Shown here: positions 21,906-35,978 of the stretch, one piece after another | Layout of the letters: each line of letters begins with the position of its first letter | How positions within the stretch are numbered: position 1 is the stretch's first letter | NCBI GenBank assembly: GCA_937891045.1 | Contig: CALBEV010000179.1 | Span: 1-56,871 of the forward strand | Direction: 5' to 3' | Length of the DNA: 56,871 nt | From: an uncultured Burkholderiales bacterium | GTDB lineage: Bacteria; Pseudomonadota; Gammaproteobacteria; Burkholderiales; Burkholderiaceae | Translations under genes and position numbers: made by a program | Notes under the pieces: generated by a model | What the model was told of the DNA's origin: nothing | What the model saw: the letters and a program-made list of their open reading frames with translations, nothing else | The model's database searches: none

Positions 21906-24191
21906 TCAAGCTTTAACGCAATCTGCAAAATAATGGGTCACGCCCAAGCTGTCTTTTTCTTCAACCAAGCCATGGATGTCGGTTTCAAAGCCAGGGCATT
22001 TCAAATTGAATTCACGAGCGAATTTCAGATAGTCAATGATGGTTTTGTTGAAGACTTCACCAGGAATCAACAGCGGGATACCAGGTGGGTAAGGTGTCAC
22101 CAAGCTGGTGGTGATGCGACCTTCCAAGTCATCAATGGCCACGCGTTCGGTGTTGCGATGCGCAATTTGTGCATAGGCATCACTGGGCTTCATGGCGGGC
22201 GTCAAATCACTCAGGTACATCTCGGTTGTCAAACGCGCAATGTCGTACTTGGCGTACAGGGTGTGAATGTGGTGACACAAATCACGCAAGCCCATGCGTT
22301 CGTAGATGGGCATTTTTTGACAGAACTCGGGCAAGATGCGCCACAGAGGTTGGTTGCGGTCATAGTCGTCTTTGAACTGCTGCAAGGCGGTCAACAACGA
22401 GTTCCAGCGGCCCTTGGTGATGCCGATGGTGAACATGATGAAGAAACTGTAGAGGCCGGTTTTTTCAACGATCACACCGTGCTCTGCCAAGAATTTGGTC
22501 ACGATACTGGCGGGAATGCCCACGGTATCGAACTTGCCATCCAAATTCAAACCCGGCGTGACGATGGTGGCCTTGATCGGGTCCAGCATGTTGAAGTCAT
22601 CGGCCATGTCGCCAAAGCCGTGCCAATTGGGCGCACTGTTTTTCGTGCTGCGGCCTTTTTTCTCGGCCTTGATGATCCAATCTTCTGCCAGACCAACGCC
22701 GTCATCCACCAGCGTGTCTGGTCCCCAGACCTTGAACCACCAGTCTTTGCCATATTCCTCGTCCACCTTGCGCATGGCACGTCGGAAATCAAGCGCTTCA
22801 GCAATGCTTTCTTCCACCAAGGCTGTGCCGCCGGGGGGTTCCATCATGGCGGCGGCCACATCGCAACTGGCAATGATGCTGTACTGAGGACTGGTGCTGG
22901 TGTGCATCAGGTAGGCCTCGTTGAACAAATGCCTGTCGAGTTGATGACGTTGTGAGTCTTGCACCAACACGTGACTGGCTTGGCTGATACCAGCCAACAA
23001 CTTGTGAATCGATTGGGTGGAATACACCATGGACTCCACCGGGCGCACACGTTTTTTGCCCATGGCATGGTAGGTGCCATAAAACGGATGGAAGGCCGCA
23101 TGGGGCAACCAAGCTTCATCAAAATGCAAGTTGGGAATGTACCCATCCAGCATCTTTTTGATGGTTTCGGTGTTGTACAAAACGCCGTCATAGGTGGACT
23201 GGGTCAAGGTCATGACCTTGGGTTTGACAGACTTGCTGTCCACGTTTTTGAGCAATGGATTGGCCTTGATTTTCTTTTTGATGGCTTCCGGTTCAAATTC
23301 GCTTTGTGGGATAGGGCCAATGATGCCGAAATGGTTGCGCGTGGGCTTCATGAAAACAGGTACGGCACCGGTCATGATGATGGCATGCAGCACGGACTTG
23401 TGGCAGTTTCGATCGACCACCACCACATCGCCCGGAGCAACCGTGTGGTGCCACACGATTTTGTTCGAGGTACTTGTGCCGTTGGTGACAAAAAAGCAAT
23501 GATCTGCATTGAAAATACGCGCTGCATTGCGTTCACTCTGGCCAATCGCACCATCATGGTCAAGCAACTGTCCTAATTCTTCAACCGCATTGCAGACGTC
23601 GGCACGCAGCATGTTTTCACCAAAAAACTGGTGAAACATTTGACCCACTGGGCTTTTCAAAAACGCCACGCCGCCAGAATGACCAGGGCAGTGCCAAGAG
23701 TAAGAACCATCTTCAGCGTAGTCGAGCAGGGCTTTGAAAAAAGGTGGTTGCAAACCCTCCAAGTAGCTTTTCGCTTCTCGGATGATGTGACGCGCCACAA
23801 ATTCGGGCGTGTCTTCAAACATGTGAATGAAGCCGTGCAACTCTCTGAGAATATCGTTGGGCAAATGCCTGGATGTTTTGGTTTCCCCATACACATAAAT
23901 GGGGACATCTGAATTTTTGCGGCGTACTTCTTCAATGAAGCTGCGCAAATTGACAACGACAGGGTCTAAATCAGGGCTTGGTGTGAATTCTTCATCGTCA
24001 ATTGACAAGATGAATGCACTGGCGCGGGATTGTTGTTGGGCAAATTGACTCAGGTCACCATAGCTGGTCACACCCATCACTTCGTAACCTTCCCCTTCGA
24101 TGGCTTGTGCAAGCGCACGAATGCCCAATCCAGAGGTGTTCTCTGATCGGAAATCTTCGTCAATGATGACGATGGGGAAGCGAAATTTCAT
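21906..24191 (-). CDS. Orn/Lys/Arg decarboxylase, inducible type
   Basis: Fold-type I PLP decarboxylase of the large biodegradative group (CadA/AdiA/SpeC-like). The 761 residues contain an N-terminal receiver-like wing domain (about 1-130), the PLP domain with HFDEAW (D358) and the Schiff-base lysine in STQSIHKLLAGISQAS (K397), and the C-terminal domain. Substrate (lysine, arginine or ornithine) cannot be fixed from motifs; SIHKLL resembles the Lys/Arg enzymes more than ornithine decarboxylase. The ATG at 24191 (MKFRFPIVIIDEDF) was chosen over the 24236 ATG as it starts the conserved wing. It is the first gene before mcm, with a 6-base gap, an unusual partner. Confidence 0.86.
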   Translation of the reverse strand: MKFRFPIVIIDEDFRSENTSGLGIRALAQAIEGEGYEVMGVTSYGDLSQFAQQQSRASAFILSIDDEEFTPSPDLDPVVVNLRSFIEEVRRKNSDVPIYVYGETKTSRHLPNDILRELHGFIHMFEDTPEFVARHIIREAKSYLEGLQPPFFKALLDYAEDGSYSWHCPGHSGGVAFLKSPVGQMFHQFFGENMLRADVCNAVEELGQLLDHDGAIGQSERNAARIFNADHCFFVTNGTSTSNKIVWHHTVAPGDVVVVDRNCHKSVLHAIIMTGAVPVFMKPTRNHFGIIGPIPQSEFEPEAIKKKIKANPLLKNVDSKSVKPKVMTLTQSTYDGVLYNTETIKKMLDGYIPNLHFDEAWLPHAAFHPFYGTYHAMGKKRVRPVESMVYSTQSIHKLLAGISQASHVLVQDSQRHQLDRHLFNEAYLMHTSTSPQYSIIASCDVAAAMMEPPGGTALVEESIAEALDFRRAMRKVDEEYGKDWWFKVWGPDTLVDDGVGLAEDWIIKAEKKGRSTKNSAPNWHGFGDMADDFNMLDPIKATIVTPGLNLDGKFDTVGIPASIVTKFLAEHGVIVEKTGLYSFFIMFTIGITKGRWNSLLTALQQFKDDYDRNQPLWRILPEFCQKMPIYERMGLRDLCHHIHTLYAKYDIARLTTEMYLSDLTPAMKPSDAYAQIAHRNTERVAIDDLEGRITTSLVTPYPPGIPLLIPGEVFNKTIIDYLKFAREFNLKCPGFETDIHGLVEEKDSLGVTHYFADCVKA

Positions 24192-24258
24192 CAGCAGCTC
24201 CAGGCTTGGTTCACACAGAAAGTGGCAAGCCTTCAAGTGTACCCGCCGAGGGCACTGC

Positions 24259-24264
24259 TACAAT
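24259..24264 (+). promoter_or_regulatory. -10 box of the tRNA-Ser promoter
   Basis: TACAAT, 5 of 6 to the sigma-70 consensus, ends 9 bases before the mature tRNA-Ser 5' end. No good -35 is visible at 16-18 bp spacing. Confidence 0.4.
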
Positions 24265-24273
24265 GAGCAGTTC

Positions 24274-24366
<93 letters not shown>

Positions 24367-24379
24367 CCCCTACTCGATC

Positions 24380-24410
24380 ACAAACCCCTGCTTGCAGGGG
24401 TTTGTTGTTT
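24380..24410 (+). terminator. rho-independent terminator after tRNA-Ser
   Basis: 11-bp stem ACAAACCCCTG / CAGGGGTTTGT with a CTTG tetraloop, followed by a T-rich tract. It starts 17 bases after the tRNA CCA. On the other strand there is no T-run, so it mainly ends the tRNA transcript. Confidence 0.85.
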
Positions 24411-24413
24411 CAA

Positions 24414-24560
24414 TTACTTCTTGTCGCCATCCGATTTAAAAACACCTGTCACAGTTTCAGACACGGAATCAAACGCAGATGTCAAAGTTGAGCAACCAGA
24501 CAAGCTCAAAGCTGTTAAGACGACAAAAGTCATGGAAAGTGATCTGAATACTTGTGACAT
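24414..24560 (-). CDS. small lipoprotein, 48 residues
   Basis: A short minus-strand frame with a well-placed ribosome site (AAGGA, 5 bases before the ATG) encodes a 48-residue protein. It begins with a positively charged start (MSQVFRSL), a hydrophobic segment and a lipobox LSGC at residues 20-23, followed by a short Ser/Thr-rich chain ending SDGDKK. A predicted lipidated Cys23 would leave a 26-residue mature peptide. Size and layout are like entericidin-type and other tiny envelope lipoproteins, but I do not recognise the family. It lies between the tRNA-Ser terminator and the end of ppk. Confidence 0.72.
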   Translation of the reverse strand: MSQVFRSLSMTFVVLTALSLSGCSTLTSAFDSVSETVTGVFKSDGDKK

Positions 24561-24644
24561 GGATATCCTTATGGCTGAGTTGAATGAATCGCATGCATCT
24601 TAGAACAAAGATGGACTCAGACTGAGAACACTTTAGGATGTTTT

Positions 24645-26718
24645 TTAATTGGAATATTTAGCCATGAGTTCTCTTTGGGCACTCAAAGCACGTTGATTTT
24701 TCGCAGGCCCGACTCGCTCATAGACCCCTTGCCGATTCAAGTTCCAAGCATCGGCGGTGTCGTGCAAATAGGCGACCAAGCATTCATCAATGATGCGCTG
24801 CCTGAGGTACTTGTCCAATATCGGCCAAGCCAATTCAATTCGGCGCAGCATGTTGCGATGCATCCAGTCAGCGCTAGACAAATACAAGCTTTCGTTGTTC
24901 GAAGTCCGAAAGTAGAAAACGCGGGGTGTGCTCTAAAAAACGCCCGATGATGGAACGCACCCGAATACGATCGGTGAAGCCAGGCTGCTGCGCTGGCAAT
25001 ATGCAAGCCCCGCGCACGATCAAATCAATTTCAACGCCAGATTGCCCAGCGATGACCAGTGCATCAGCCAGGCGAACATCGGTCAAGGAATTCATTTTCA
25101 AGATGATTCGCCCCGGAACACCTTGGATCGCTGCTTTGGCGACCTGATCAATCTTCGAAAGGAGTTGATCTTGCAACTGGAAAGGGGCGACCCAAAGATG
25201 GTTCAACTTGGACAATCGTGACTGGCTGGCCAACTGAGAAAACACCTGCTCCATATCGGCGGTGAACTGCGGATTGGCTGTCAAATAGCTCAAATCCGTG
25301 TAGAGACGCGCGGTTCTGGCGTTGTAATTGCCTGTAGACAAATGCCCGTAGCGAATGAGTTTTTTCCCCTCTCGGCGTGTGATCAAAAGCATCTTGGCAT
25401 GGGTTTTCAAACCTACAACGCCATAAACCACTTGGGCACCGACCGACTCCAAACGCTCAGCCCAATTGATGTTGGCTTCTTCATCAAATCGGGCTTTGAT
25501 TTCCACCACCGCCGTCACCTCTTTCCCCAAACGAACTGCATCGCGCAACAGTTCCATCAATTCAGAGTCATTGCCTGTTCGGTAAATGGTTTGCTTGATG
25601 GCCAACACGTTTGGATCATGAACAGCTTCGCGCAAAAAATCCAAGACGCCAAGAAAGCTCTCAAAGGGTTGGTGTATCAACACATCTTTTGTGCGCAACT
25701 GCTTGAAAATAGATACGCCCTCTTTCAGCTGACGAGGGTAACAAGCAGTATGGGCGGAGAACAATAAACTGGGGCTATCCATCAGATCAATCATTTGATT
25801 CAATCGCACCAAATTAACCGGGCCATTCACGCGGTAAAGCGCTTCTGATGGCAATTGAAACTGCCCCAATAAAAAATTCGCCAGGTATTCGGAACAAACC
25901 GAGGCGACTTCTAAACGAACAGGTCTGCCAAATTGACGATGTTCAAGTCCTTGTCGCAGTGCAGTACGCAGATTTTTGACATCCTCTTCATCAACCAACA
26001 AGTCGGAGTCGCGCGTCACTCGAAATTGAGAAAATTCAACAACCAAACGATCAGGAAACAAATCGCTGACATGAGAGCGAATGACACTTGACAAGGCCAC
26101 AAATTGAACGCCTTGACCATCGAATAAATGATTGGGAAGACGAATGATGCGGGGCAACGCCCTTGGCACTTTCACAATGGCAATTTCGTTTTGTCGACCA
26201 AATGCATCTTTACCCGCCAGTCGCACAATGAAGTTCAAGGATTTGTTGGCAACCACTGGGAAGGGATGAGACGGATCCAACACCACGGGTGTCAGCAATG
26301 GCTTGACCTCACGTTCAAAATACTGCCGAACCCAATGGTGCTGAGCTGGATTGCGGTCTTCATGGGTGATCAACTGAATGCCTTGCTGGTTGAACGATGG
26401 GATCAATTCTTCATTGAACACGCGGTATTGTTCGTTGACCAATCGGTGCACCACTTCAGACACTTGTCGGTAACTGATTTCAGAATAGGGTGATTTCAGG
26501 CTCTTGCTGTCTTTTTCATAAAGATGAAGTGCCACACGCACTTCAAAGAACTCATCCAAATTGGAAGACACGATGCACAAATAACGCAATCTCTCCAGGA
26601 GCGGAACATCTGTTCTTTTGGCCCAGTCCAATACACGCGCATTGAATGCAAGAACACTTTCGTCCCTGTCAATGAAGGATGACATCCATTTCGAAGTTTT
26701 GGAATCAAGCAAGGACAT
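24645..26718 (-). pseudogene. ppk: polyphosphate kinase 1, interrupted by a one-base frameshift
   Basis: PPK1 makes and degrades polyphosphate using an autophosphorylated histidine. The first 614-residue frame (26718-24874) carries the N and head domains and the catalytic His motif RYGHLSTGNYN, but at its end reads HTPRFLLSDFEQRK and stops. The neighbouring frame continues with VFYFRTSNNESLYLSSADWMHRNM and the rest of the C2 domain to a TAA at 24645. The family sequence is FLEHTRVFYF, so one extra base in the C4 run of the coding strand (G4 at 24923-24926 as given) explains the break. With it removed the gene encodes 690 residues, as expected. A sequencing error, a true mutation or slippage are all possible. 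The ATG overlaps glmM by 14 bases. Confidence 0.88.
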
Positions 26719-28033
26719 CGGCTAACGCCTTTGCATGTGATTCTGCGGTGGACAAGTCGATGGCTTCCACCATGATCCGAAGAACTGGCTCGGTACCACT
26801 GGGGCGAATCAAGACGCGCCCATCACGCCCTAATTCTTTCTCGGTTGCCTTGACGGCTGCTTGAAAATCTTGGTGTTCGCGCCAATTGAAATTCGGCGTT
26901 AAACGCACATTCAACAGGCATTGAGGTAACAGCTGAATATCAGCCAACAAAGCCGCCAAAGTGGACTTTGCCCGCAAACAGGACTGCACCACCTGCAATG
27001 CACTGATCAAGCCATCACCAGTGGAATGCTTATCCAACACCAGCAGATGACCTGAACCTTCCCCACCCAAAACCAGTTCATTCTCTACCATGGTCTCAAG
27101 CACATACCGGTCTCCAACCTTGGCACGGTGGAGCTTGATGCCTTGCTTGTTCAATGCCAACTCGACCCCTTGGTTGGTCATGAGGGTGCCCACGACAGCC
27201 GTGATTTTTTCGCCCGACCGCAGTCTGTCCATGGCCAGCAAGTAAAGCAGTTCGTCGCCATTGAACAATCGTCCACTGCCATCGACCATGATCAATCGAT
27301 CTGCATCCCCATCCAGCGCCACGCCAAACTGTGCACCAGATTCAAGAACAGCACGCTGCAATGCCTGCGGATGAGTCGCACCCACATCTGAATTGATGTT
27401 GATCCCATCAGGAGAACACCCGATCGACACCACCTCTGCACCCAATTCAGCGAACAACTTGGGCGCAATCAAATAAGCTGCGCCATGGGCGGCGTCCACC
27501 ACTATTTTTTGTCCCTTGAGCGTCAATTCGGCATTGAATGAGCTTTTACAAAACTCAATATAGCGACCTGCAGCATCATCCAAACGCTTGGCTTTGCCCA
27601 AAGATTTGGAATCCACCCAGACCGGTTCTTGTGCCAATTTGGCTTCAACAGCCAACTCCCAGGCATCGTCTAATTTGGTACCGGATGCACTGAAAAATTT
27701 GATGCCGTTGTCGTCAAAGGGGTTGTGACTGGCACTGATGACCAGACCCAAGTTGGCGCGGAGTGCACGGGTCAGGTACGCAACCGCGGGTGTGGGCAAT
27801 GGGCCCAGCAGAATCACATCCACACCCGCAGAATTAAAGCCAGCTTCAAGTGCAGATTCGAGCATGTAGCCAGAAATACGGGTATCTTTGCCAATCAGAA
27901 CACGTGGACGTGGATCGTCTTGTTTGAGTTGATGACCGACTGCATTGGCCAAACGAAGCATGAAATCCGGCGTGATGGGTGCCTGCCCCACTGTGCCGCG
28001 AATCCCATCGGTACCAAAGTATGTTCTTGTCAT
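26705..28033 (-). CDS. glmM: phosphoglucosamine mutase
   Basis: Converts glucosamine-6-phosphate to glucosamine-1-phosphate for UDP-GlcNAc, peptidoglycan and lipid A synthesis. The 442-residue chain starts [14 protein letters not shown] and has the phosphoserine loop [13 protein letters not shown] (S102), the metal loop DGDADR and a C-terminal phosphate-binding RPSGTEP. The frame extends to 28174, inside folP. The ATG at 28033 is preferred, and the ATG at 28042 is the alternative (445 residues). It lies downstream of folP and overlaps ppk. Confidence 0.94.
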   Translation of the reverse strand: MTRTYFGTDGIRGTVGQAPITPDFMLRLANAVGHQLKQDDPRPRVLIGKDTRISGYMLESALEAGFNSAGVDVILLGPLPTPAVAYLTRALRANLGLVISASHNPFDDNGIKFFSASGTKLDDAWELAVEAKLAQEPVWVDSKSLGKAKRLDDAAGRYIEFCKSSFNAELTLKGQKIVVDAAHGAAYLIAPKLFAELGAEVVSIGCSPDGININSDVGATHPQALQRAVLESGAQFGVALDGDADRLIMVDGSGRLFNGDELLYLLAMDRLRSGEKITAVVGTLMTNQGVELALNKQGIKLHRAKVGDRYVLETMVENELVLGGEGSGHLLVLDKHSTGDGLISALQVVQSCLRAKSTLAALLADIQLLPQCLLNVRLTPNFNWREHQDFQAAVKATEKELGRDGRVLIRPSGTEPVLRIMVEAIDLSTAESHAKALADVLA

Positions 28034-28061
28034 AAGCGCCATCTGCTTGAATAAATTGATT

Positions 28062-28934
28062 TTATAGACGCCTGGCCGCAGACCAGACAGCCAGGGCAGA
28101 TACGGTCGCGGCAACATCATGGACCCTGACGACCGCGGCACCTCGCTCAACCGCCAAAACGGCTGCCGCGACACTGGGCACCATGCGGTCGTGGACGCCC
28201 AAGCCCGTCACAGCCCCCAGGGAAGACTTGCGTGACCAACCCACCATCAATGGGGCTGGCAAGTCATGAAATCGATCTTGCAGGGCCAGCAACTGGAAAT
28301 TTTGCTCAACTGTTTTGCCAAAGCCAATACCCGGATCGAACATGAGACGCTGCATGGCGATGCCAGCGGCATCTGTTCGCTGAAATTGTTCTCGGAAAAA
28401 ATCATGGACCAAGTCAAGTGCATCACCTTGCATGGGGCTAGCTTGCATGGTCTGCGGCTCGCCATGCATGTGCATCAGGCAAATGCCGCATCTGTAGGCG
28501 GCGACCACGGACAAGGCATCAGCTTGTCGCAAGGCCCAGACGTCATTGATGATGTCCACACCCATGTCCAAAGCGCGTCGCATGGTGATGGCATGGTAGG
28601 TGTCGACTGAAACCGGCGACTTCCAAGTCAGCAATTCACGAAGCACTGGTTCGAGTCTGACCCACTCTTGTTCAGCTGTCACAGGGGTGGCACCCGGTCT
28701 GGTGGACTCGGCCCCGAGGTCCAAAATATCAGCTCCGTCTTGCATGAGTTGCTCGGCCTCTTGAATCGCCTGAGAAGCCAATTGAGGGGCTGGAACTGCG
28801 GAAAAAGAATCCGGCGTGATGTTCACAATGCCCATCACCAAAGGGCGTTGAAAGCTCAATTCAAACCGGGTGGTCTGCCAGAAATCAAAATGGGGCCGAA
28901 GCCCCAAGTTGAGTTTGAAACCAGCATCGTTCAT
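28062..28934 (-). CDS. folP: dihydropteroate synthase
   Basis: Joins p-aminobenzoate to dihydropterin pyrophosphate in folate synthesis; target of sulfonamides. The 290 residues show [12 protein letters not shown] (about 34-45), the [11 protein letters not shown] loop, SVDTYH and the C-terminal RVHDVAAT motif. Its ATG overlaps the ftsH stop (ATGA), and glmM follows, the common ftsH-folP-glmM order. Confidence 0.96.
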   Translation of the reverse strand: MNDAGFKLNLGLRPHFDFWQTTRFELSFQRPLVMGIVNITPDSFSAVPAPQLASQAIQEAEQLMQDGADILDLGAESTRPGATPVTAEQEWVRLEPVLRELLTWKSPVSVDTYHAITMRRALDMGVDIINDVWALRQADALSVVAAYRCGICLMHMHGEPQTMQASPMQGDALDLVHDFFREQFQRTDAAGIAMQRLMFDPGIGFGKTVEQNFQLLALQDRFHDLPAPLMVGWSRKSSLGAVTGLGVHDRMVPSVAAAVLAVERGAAVVRVHDVAATVSALAVWSAARRL

Positions 28935-30844
28935 GCCGTGGTGGGCGATGGATTGGGTTGTACAGACGGTGAACCGCCACTGCCATCACCGGATGAAGGT
29001 GAGCGTGGAACCCAATCCTTGGGTGGCCGAGGTGGGCGACCAGCCATGATGTCATCCAGTTGATCACTGTCGATGGTTTCCCATTCCAACAAAGCATGGG
29101 CCATGGCGTGCATCTGCTCCGTGTGTTCTTCGATCAGACGGCGGGCCAAGTTGTATTGGCCATCGATGATGTTGCGCACTTCGTCGTCGACCTTCTTCAT
29201 GGTCGATTCACTCATGTTGGTGGTTTTGGTCACCGATCGACCCAAAAACACTTCGCCTTCGTTTTCAGCATAGACCATGGGTCCCAGGGCTTCTGACATG
29301 CCGTAACGCATGACCATGTCACGGGCGATTTGTGTGGCGCGTTCAAAGTCATTGGAAGCACCGGTGGTCATTTGATTCATGAACACTTCTTCGGCGATAC
29401 GGCCACCAAACAACATGCTGATTTGGTTCAACATGTAAACGCGGTCATAACTGTAGCGATCCGCTTCAGGCAGACTCATGGTGACACCAAGGGCACGGCC
29501 GCGCGGAATGATGGTGACTTTGTGCACCGGATCACATTTGGGCAGCAACTTGCCAATCAGGGCATGACCAGACTCGTGGTAGGCCGTGTTGCGGCGCTCT
29601 TCCTCGGGCATCACCATGCTGCGGCGCTCGGGACCCATCAAGATTTTGTCTTTGGCTTTTTCAAAGTCCACCATTTCAACCACACGAGCATTGCGTCGGG
29701 CGGCCATCAAGGCGGCTTCATTGGTCAAATTTGCCAAATCAGCACCACTCATGCCGGGGGTGCCACGTGCAATCACGCCAGGAGACACATCTTGTCCCAC
29801 AGGAATTTTGCGCATGTGAACGTTCAGAATTTGTTCACGGCCCCGAATATCAGGCAAGGTCACGTAGACCTGGCGGTCAAAACGACCTGGACGCAACAAG
29901 GCGGCATCCAAGATGTCGGGTCGGTTGGTGGCGGCCACCACGATCACACCCAAGTTGGTTTCAAAACCATCCATCTCCACCAACATTTGGTTGAGGGTTT
30001 GTTCACGTTCATCGTTGCCACCGCCCAGGCCTGCACCGCGCTGGCGACCGACCGCATCAATCTCGTCAATGAAGATGATGCAAGGGGCGTTTTTCTTGGC
30101 GTTTTCAAACATGTCGCGCACACGTGCGGCACCCACACCCACAAACATCTCCACAAAGTCTGAGCCTGAGATGCTGAAGAACGGCACCTTGGCTTCACCG
30201 GCAATACCTTTGGCCAACAAAGTTTTGCCGGTTCCAGGAGGACCAACCAGCAACAAACCGCGAGGAATGCGTCCACCTAGTTTTTGAAATTTTTGCGGGT
30301 CTTTCAAGAAGTCGACCACCTCTTTGACTTCTTCTTTGGCTTCATCGCATCCGGCGACATCGGCGAATGTGACTGTGTTGTTGTTTTCGTCCAGCATGCG
30401 GGCTTTGCTTTTGCCAAAGCTGAAAGCGCCACCTTTGCCACCACCTTGCATTTGCCGCATGAAATAAACCCACACGCCAATCAGGAGCAGCATGGGGCCC
30501 CAACTGACCAACAGGGTCATGAGCAAAGAGCCTTCTTCGCGGGGCTTGACATCGAACTTGACGTTGTTGGCAATCAAGTCACCGACCAAGCCGCGGTCGA
30601 GGTAAGTGGCAGTAGTGCGCACTTTGCGGTCATCGGTGGTGGTGGCGACAATTTCATTGCCACCTTGCCCCTCTTGAATGGTGGCGGATTTGATGCGCTT
30701 GCCACGAACCTCCTCTAGGAAATCGGAGTAAGCCAAGTAGCCATTGCCGATCTGAGCGCGCGTGTCAAATTGCTTGAAGACGGTAAAGAGCACTAAGGCA
30801 ATCACCAACCAAACGGCCAATTTAGAAAACCAGGGGTTGTTCAA
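28931..30844 (-). CDS. ftsH: ATP-dependent membrane zinc protease FtsH
   Basis: Inner-membrane AAA+ protease degrading misassembled membrane proteins and regulators such as LpxC in the family. The 637 residues have two membrane segments (about 5-23 and 107-128) flanking a periplasmic domain, Walker A GPPGTGKT (201-208), Walker B IIFIDEID, the second region of homology, and the zinc motif HESGH (423-427). The C-terminal tail is Pro/Ser-rich. A 203-bp gap with hairpins separates it from rlmE. Confidence 0.97.
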   Translation of the reverse strand: MNNPWFSKLAVWLVIALVLFTVFKQFDTRAQIGNGYLAYSDFLEEVRGKRIKSATIQEGQGGNEIVATTTDDRKVRTTATYLDRGLVGDLIANNVKFDVKPREEGSLLMTLLVSWGPMLLLIGVWVYFMRQMQGGGKGGAFSFGKSKARMLDENNNTVTFADVAGCDEAKEEVKEVVDFLKDPQKFQKLGGRIPRGLLLVGPPGTGKTLLAKGIAGEAKVPFFSISGSDFVEMFVGVGAARVRDMFENAKKNAPCIIFIDEIDAVGRQRGAGLGGGNDEREQTLNQMLVEMDGFETNLGVIVVAATNRPDILDAALLRPGRFDRQVYVTLPDIRGREQILNVHMRKIPVGQDVSPGVIARGTPGMSGADLANLTNEAALMAARRNARVVEMVDFEKAKDKILMGPERRSMVMPEEERRNTAYHESGHALIGKLLPKCDPVHKVTIIPRGRALGVTMSLPEADRYSYDRVYMLNQISMLFGGRIAEEVFMNQMTTGASNDFERATQIARDMVMRYGMSEALGPMVYAENEGEVFLGRSVTKTTNMSESTMKKVDDEVRNIIDGQYNLARRLIEEHTEQMHAMAHALLEWETIDSDQLDDIMAGRPPRPPKDWVPRSPSSGDGSGGSPSVQPNPSPTTA

Positions 30845-31047
30845 TCTGAACTCCAGTCAAAGCAGGCTTGAGCGAGATGCTCAAGTGTTAAGTTGTGACC
30901 ATTTTAGGCTTTTCAAGCCAACAAACCCAAGCCTTGAATAAGAGTGGTTTTTGGGCAACCAGCCCAACCATGAGCTTTGAAAAGAAAGACAAACAAGAGA
31001 CCCATAATGCATGCATTTCCTGTTTTTTGAATACAAATAAACTAAAT
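30845..31047 (-). promoter_or_regulatory. ftsH upstream region with hairpins and a possible promoter
   Basis: The 203 bases between rlmE and ftsH hold no gene. A 7-bp hairpin (CTTGAGC / GCTCAAG, 30867-30885) lies just before the ftsH start, and a second (TTGGGC / GCCCAA, 30951-30967) further up. On the minus strand, TAAAAT at 30906-30901 could be a -10 with TTGGGT 18 bp upstream. A CTTGAAA hexamer resembles the heat-shock sigma -35, but no CCCCAT -10 follows, so a heat-shock promoter is not supported. Confidence 0.4.
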
Positions 31048-31713
31048 TCAATTCGGCTTCAAGCCCAAGCCCAAGCCCACCAAAAAATTTTCTGCTGATT
31101 TATCCCTGCTGGCTTTAGGTTTAAAGGGCTTGACCACTTTGAACGTGTCAAGCATCAACTTCACCACGTCGTTGTAAGCCCCGCCGTGAAACACCTTGAC
31201 CACCAAAGCGCCATCTTGATTCAAGTGATCTTGGCAAAAAGCAACTGCCAACTCGACCAGGTGCGCGATACGTGCCGCATCGGCTGATGCAATCCCCGAT
31301 AAATTGGGCGCCATGTCAGACACCACCACATCCACGGCTTTGCCATTCAAGTGAGCAACCAACTGGGCCAAGACGGCTTCATCTCGAAAGTCGCCTTGCA
31401 CAAAGTGGACCCCATCAACGGGCTCCATGGGCAACAGGTCCAATGCAACCAGCGTGGCATCTACTGCGCCTGAAGCCGCTCCTGCAGGTGCCATGCGGCG
31501 GCGCAAATACTGACTCCAAGCCCCTGGGGCACTGCCCAAATCAACGACCACCATACCGGGTTTGAACAAACCCAAACTCTCGTCAATCTCTTTCAACTTG
31601 TATGCCGCCCTGGCACGGTATCCCTCACGCTGAGCCAACTTGACATACGGATCATTGACATGGTCGTTCAACCATGACTTGTTGACTTTTTTGCTTTGCG
31701 TTTTGACTTTCAA
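31048..31713 (-). CDS. rlmE: 23S rRNA 2'-O-ribose methyltransferase RlmE
   Basis: FtsJ-type enzyme methylating U2552 of 23S rRNA during large-subunit maturation. The protein of 221 residues has the SAM motif [15 protein letters not shown], the acid in VVSDMAPN and the lysine in VVKVFHGG, making the K-D-K-E type centre. There is no usable ATG. The TTG at 31713 is preceded by AGAGGG at 7 bases and gives [19 protein letters not shown], as in the family. The gene ends in three tandem GGCTTG hexamers (protein [10 protein letters not shown]). It is divergent from yhbY by 34 bp. Confidence 0.94.
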   Translation of the reverse strand: MKVKTQSKKVNKSWLNDHVNDPYVKLAQREGYRARAAYKLKEIDESLGLFKPGMVVVDLGSAPGAWSQYLRRRMAPAGAASGAVDATLVALDLLPMEPVDGVHFVQGDFRDEAVLAQLVAHLNGKAVDVVVSDMAPNLSGIASADAARIAHLVELAVAFCQDHLNQDGALVVKVFHGGAYNDVVKLMLDTFKVVKPFKPKASRDKSAENFLVGLGLGLKPN

Positions 31714-31747
31714 TTCATGACCCTCTGTCTCGGCTGATAATACCGAT

Positions 31748-32221
31748 ATGTCTGCTATCCAACTCACTCCCACCGAACGCAAAGCCCATCGCGCACTGGC
31801 CCATCATTTAGACCCCGTTGTGATGATTGGCAACGATGGCCTCACCGCTGCAGTGGTCAAGGAAACCGACTTGGCTTTGAACGCCCATGGTCTGATCAAA
31901 ATTCGCGTGTTGGGGGATGACCGCCAACCCCGTGAGGTGATATTTCAAGCCTTGGCCAATCAACTCAACGCCGCACCAATTCAACACATCGGCAAGTTGT
32001 TGGTGCTGTGGCGGCCACAGCCTGAAAAAGCCAAAAAGATTGATGAAGACCGCAAACCAGGTCCGCGTGAGTTCAAGGTTTTAAAGTACAGCAGCCGTGG
32101 TGGCCAACGGCCCGAGATGAAGCGTGTGAAAGTTTTGGGCAACCAACGCTTGGCGGCCGGTGGTCAAATCAAACGCGCCAAACCCAAACAAAAATCCGTC
32201 AAAAAATCGGCGCAGGGTTGA
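31748..32221 (+). CDS. yhbY: CRM-domain RNA-binding protein YhbY
   Basis: Ribosome-assembly-associated RNA-binding protein of the YhbY/CRM family. The CRM fold covers about residues 4-95 with the signature MIGNDGLT (GxxG-type loop) and [12 protein letters not shown]. The remainder to 157 is a lysine/arginine-rich extension longer than in the 97-residue E. coli protein. It lies divergent from rlmE, as in many proteobacteria, and convergent with greA, their stops 4 bp apart. Confidence 0.9.
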   Translation: MSAIQLTPTERKAHRALAHHLDPVVMIGNDGLTAAVVKETDLALNAHGLIKIRVLGDDRQPREVIFQALANQLNAAPIQHIGKLLVLWRPQPEKAKKIDEDRKPGPREFKVLKYSSRGGQRPEMKRVKVLGNQRLAAGGQIKRAKPKQKSVKKSAQG

Positions 32222-32225
32222 GCAT

Positions 32226-32702
32226 TCAGAGGTAGGACACCTTGAGGATTTCGTAGGTTTTCACGCCGCCTGGCGCTTCCACACTGGCCACATCCCCCTC
32301 TTCTTTGCCAATCAAAGCGCGGGCGATCGGGCTGCTGATGTTGATCAAGCCCAATTTCAGATCAGCCTCATCTTCCCCCACGATTTGGTATTTGAAGGCG
32401 TCGCCAGTGGCTTCGTCTTCAAGCTCGACAGTGGCACCAAAAACCACGCGACCACCCGCATCCAAGCTTGCCGGGTCAATGATTTGGGACATCGACAGCT
32501 TGCTCTCGATTTCTTGAATGCGTCCCTCAATGAAGCCTTGGCGGTCTTTGGCTGCGTCATATTCGGCGTTTTCGCTCAAATCGCCTTGCGCCCTGGCTTC
32601 AGCAATGGCATTGATCACCCAGGGGCGATCCACAGTTTTCAAAGTGTGCAGTTCTTGCTTTAATTTTTCTGCACCGTTTTTGGTGATGGGGATGGTCGCC
32701 AT
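32226..32702 (-). CDS. greA: transcription elongation factor GreA
   Basis: Stimulates transcript cleavage by backtracked RNA polymerase. The 158 residues have the N-terminal coiled coil with acidic tip ([16 protein letters not shown], about 40-55) and the C-terminal FKBP-like domain ending [14 protein letters not shown]. It follows carB by 21 bp on the same strand, the usual carAB-greA order. Confidence 0.96.
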   Translation of the reverse strand: MATIPITKNGAEKLKQELHTLKTVDRPWVINAIAEARAQGDLSENAEYDAAKDRQGFIEGRIQEIESKLSMSQIIDPASLDAGGRVVFGATVELEDEATGDAFKYQIVGEDEADLKLGLINISSPIARALIGKEEGDVASVEAPGGVKTYEILKVSYL

Positions 32703-32723
32703 GAGTGTTGATCCTTGTAAAAC

Positions 32724-35970
<3,247 letters not shown>

Positions 35971-35978
<8 letters not shown>

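Noticed and set aside
30845..31047. Heat-shock promoter for ftsH
   Set aside because: A CTTGAAA element exists, but no CCCCAT-type -10 at the proper distance.
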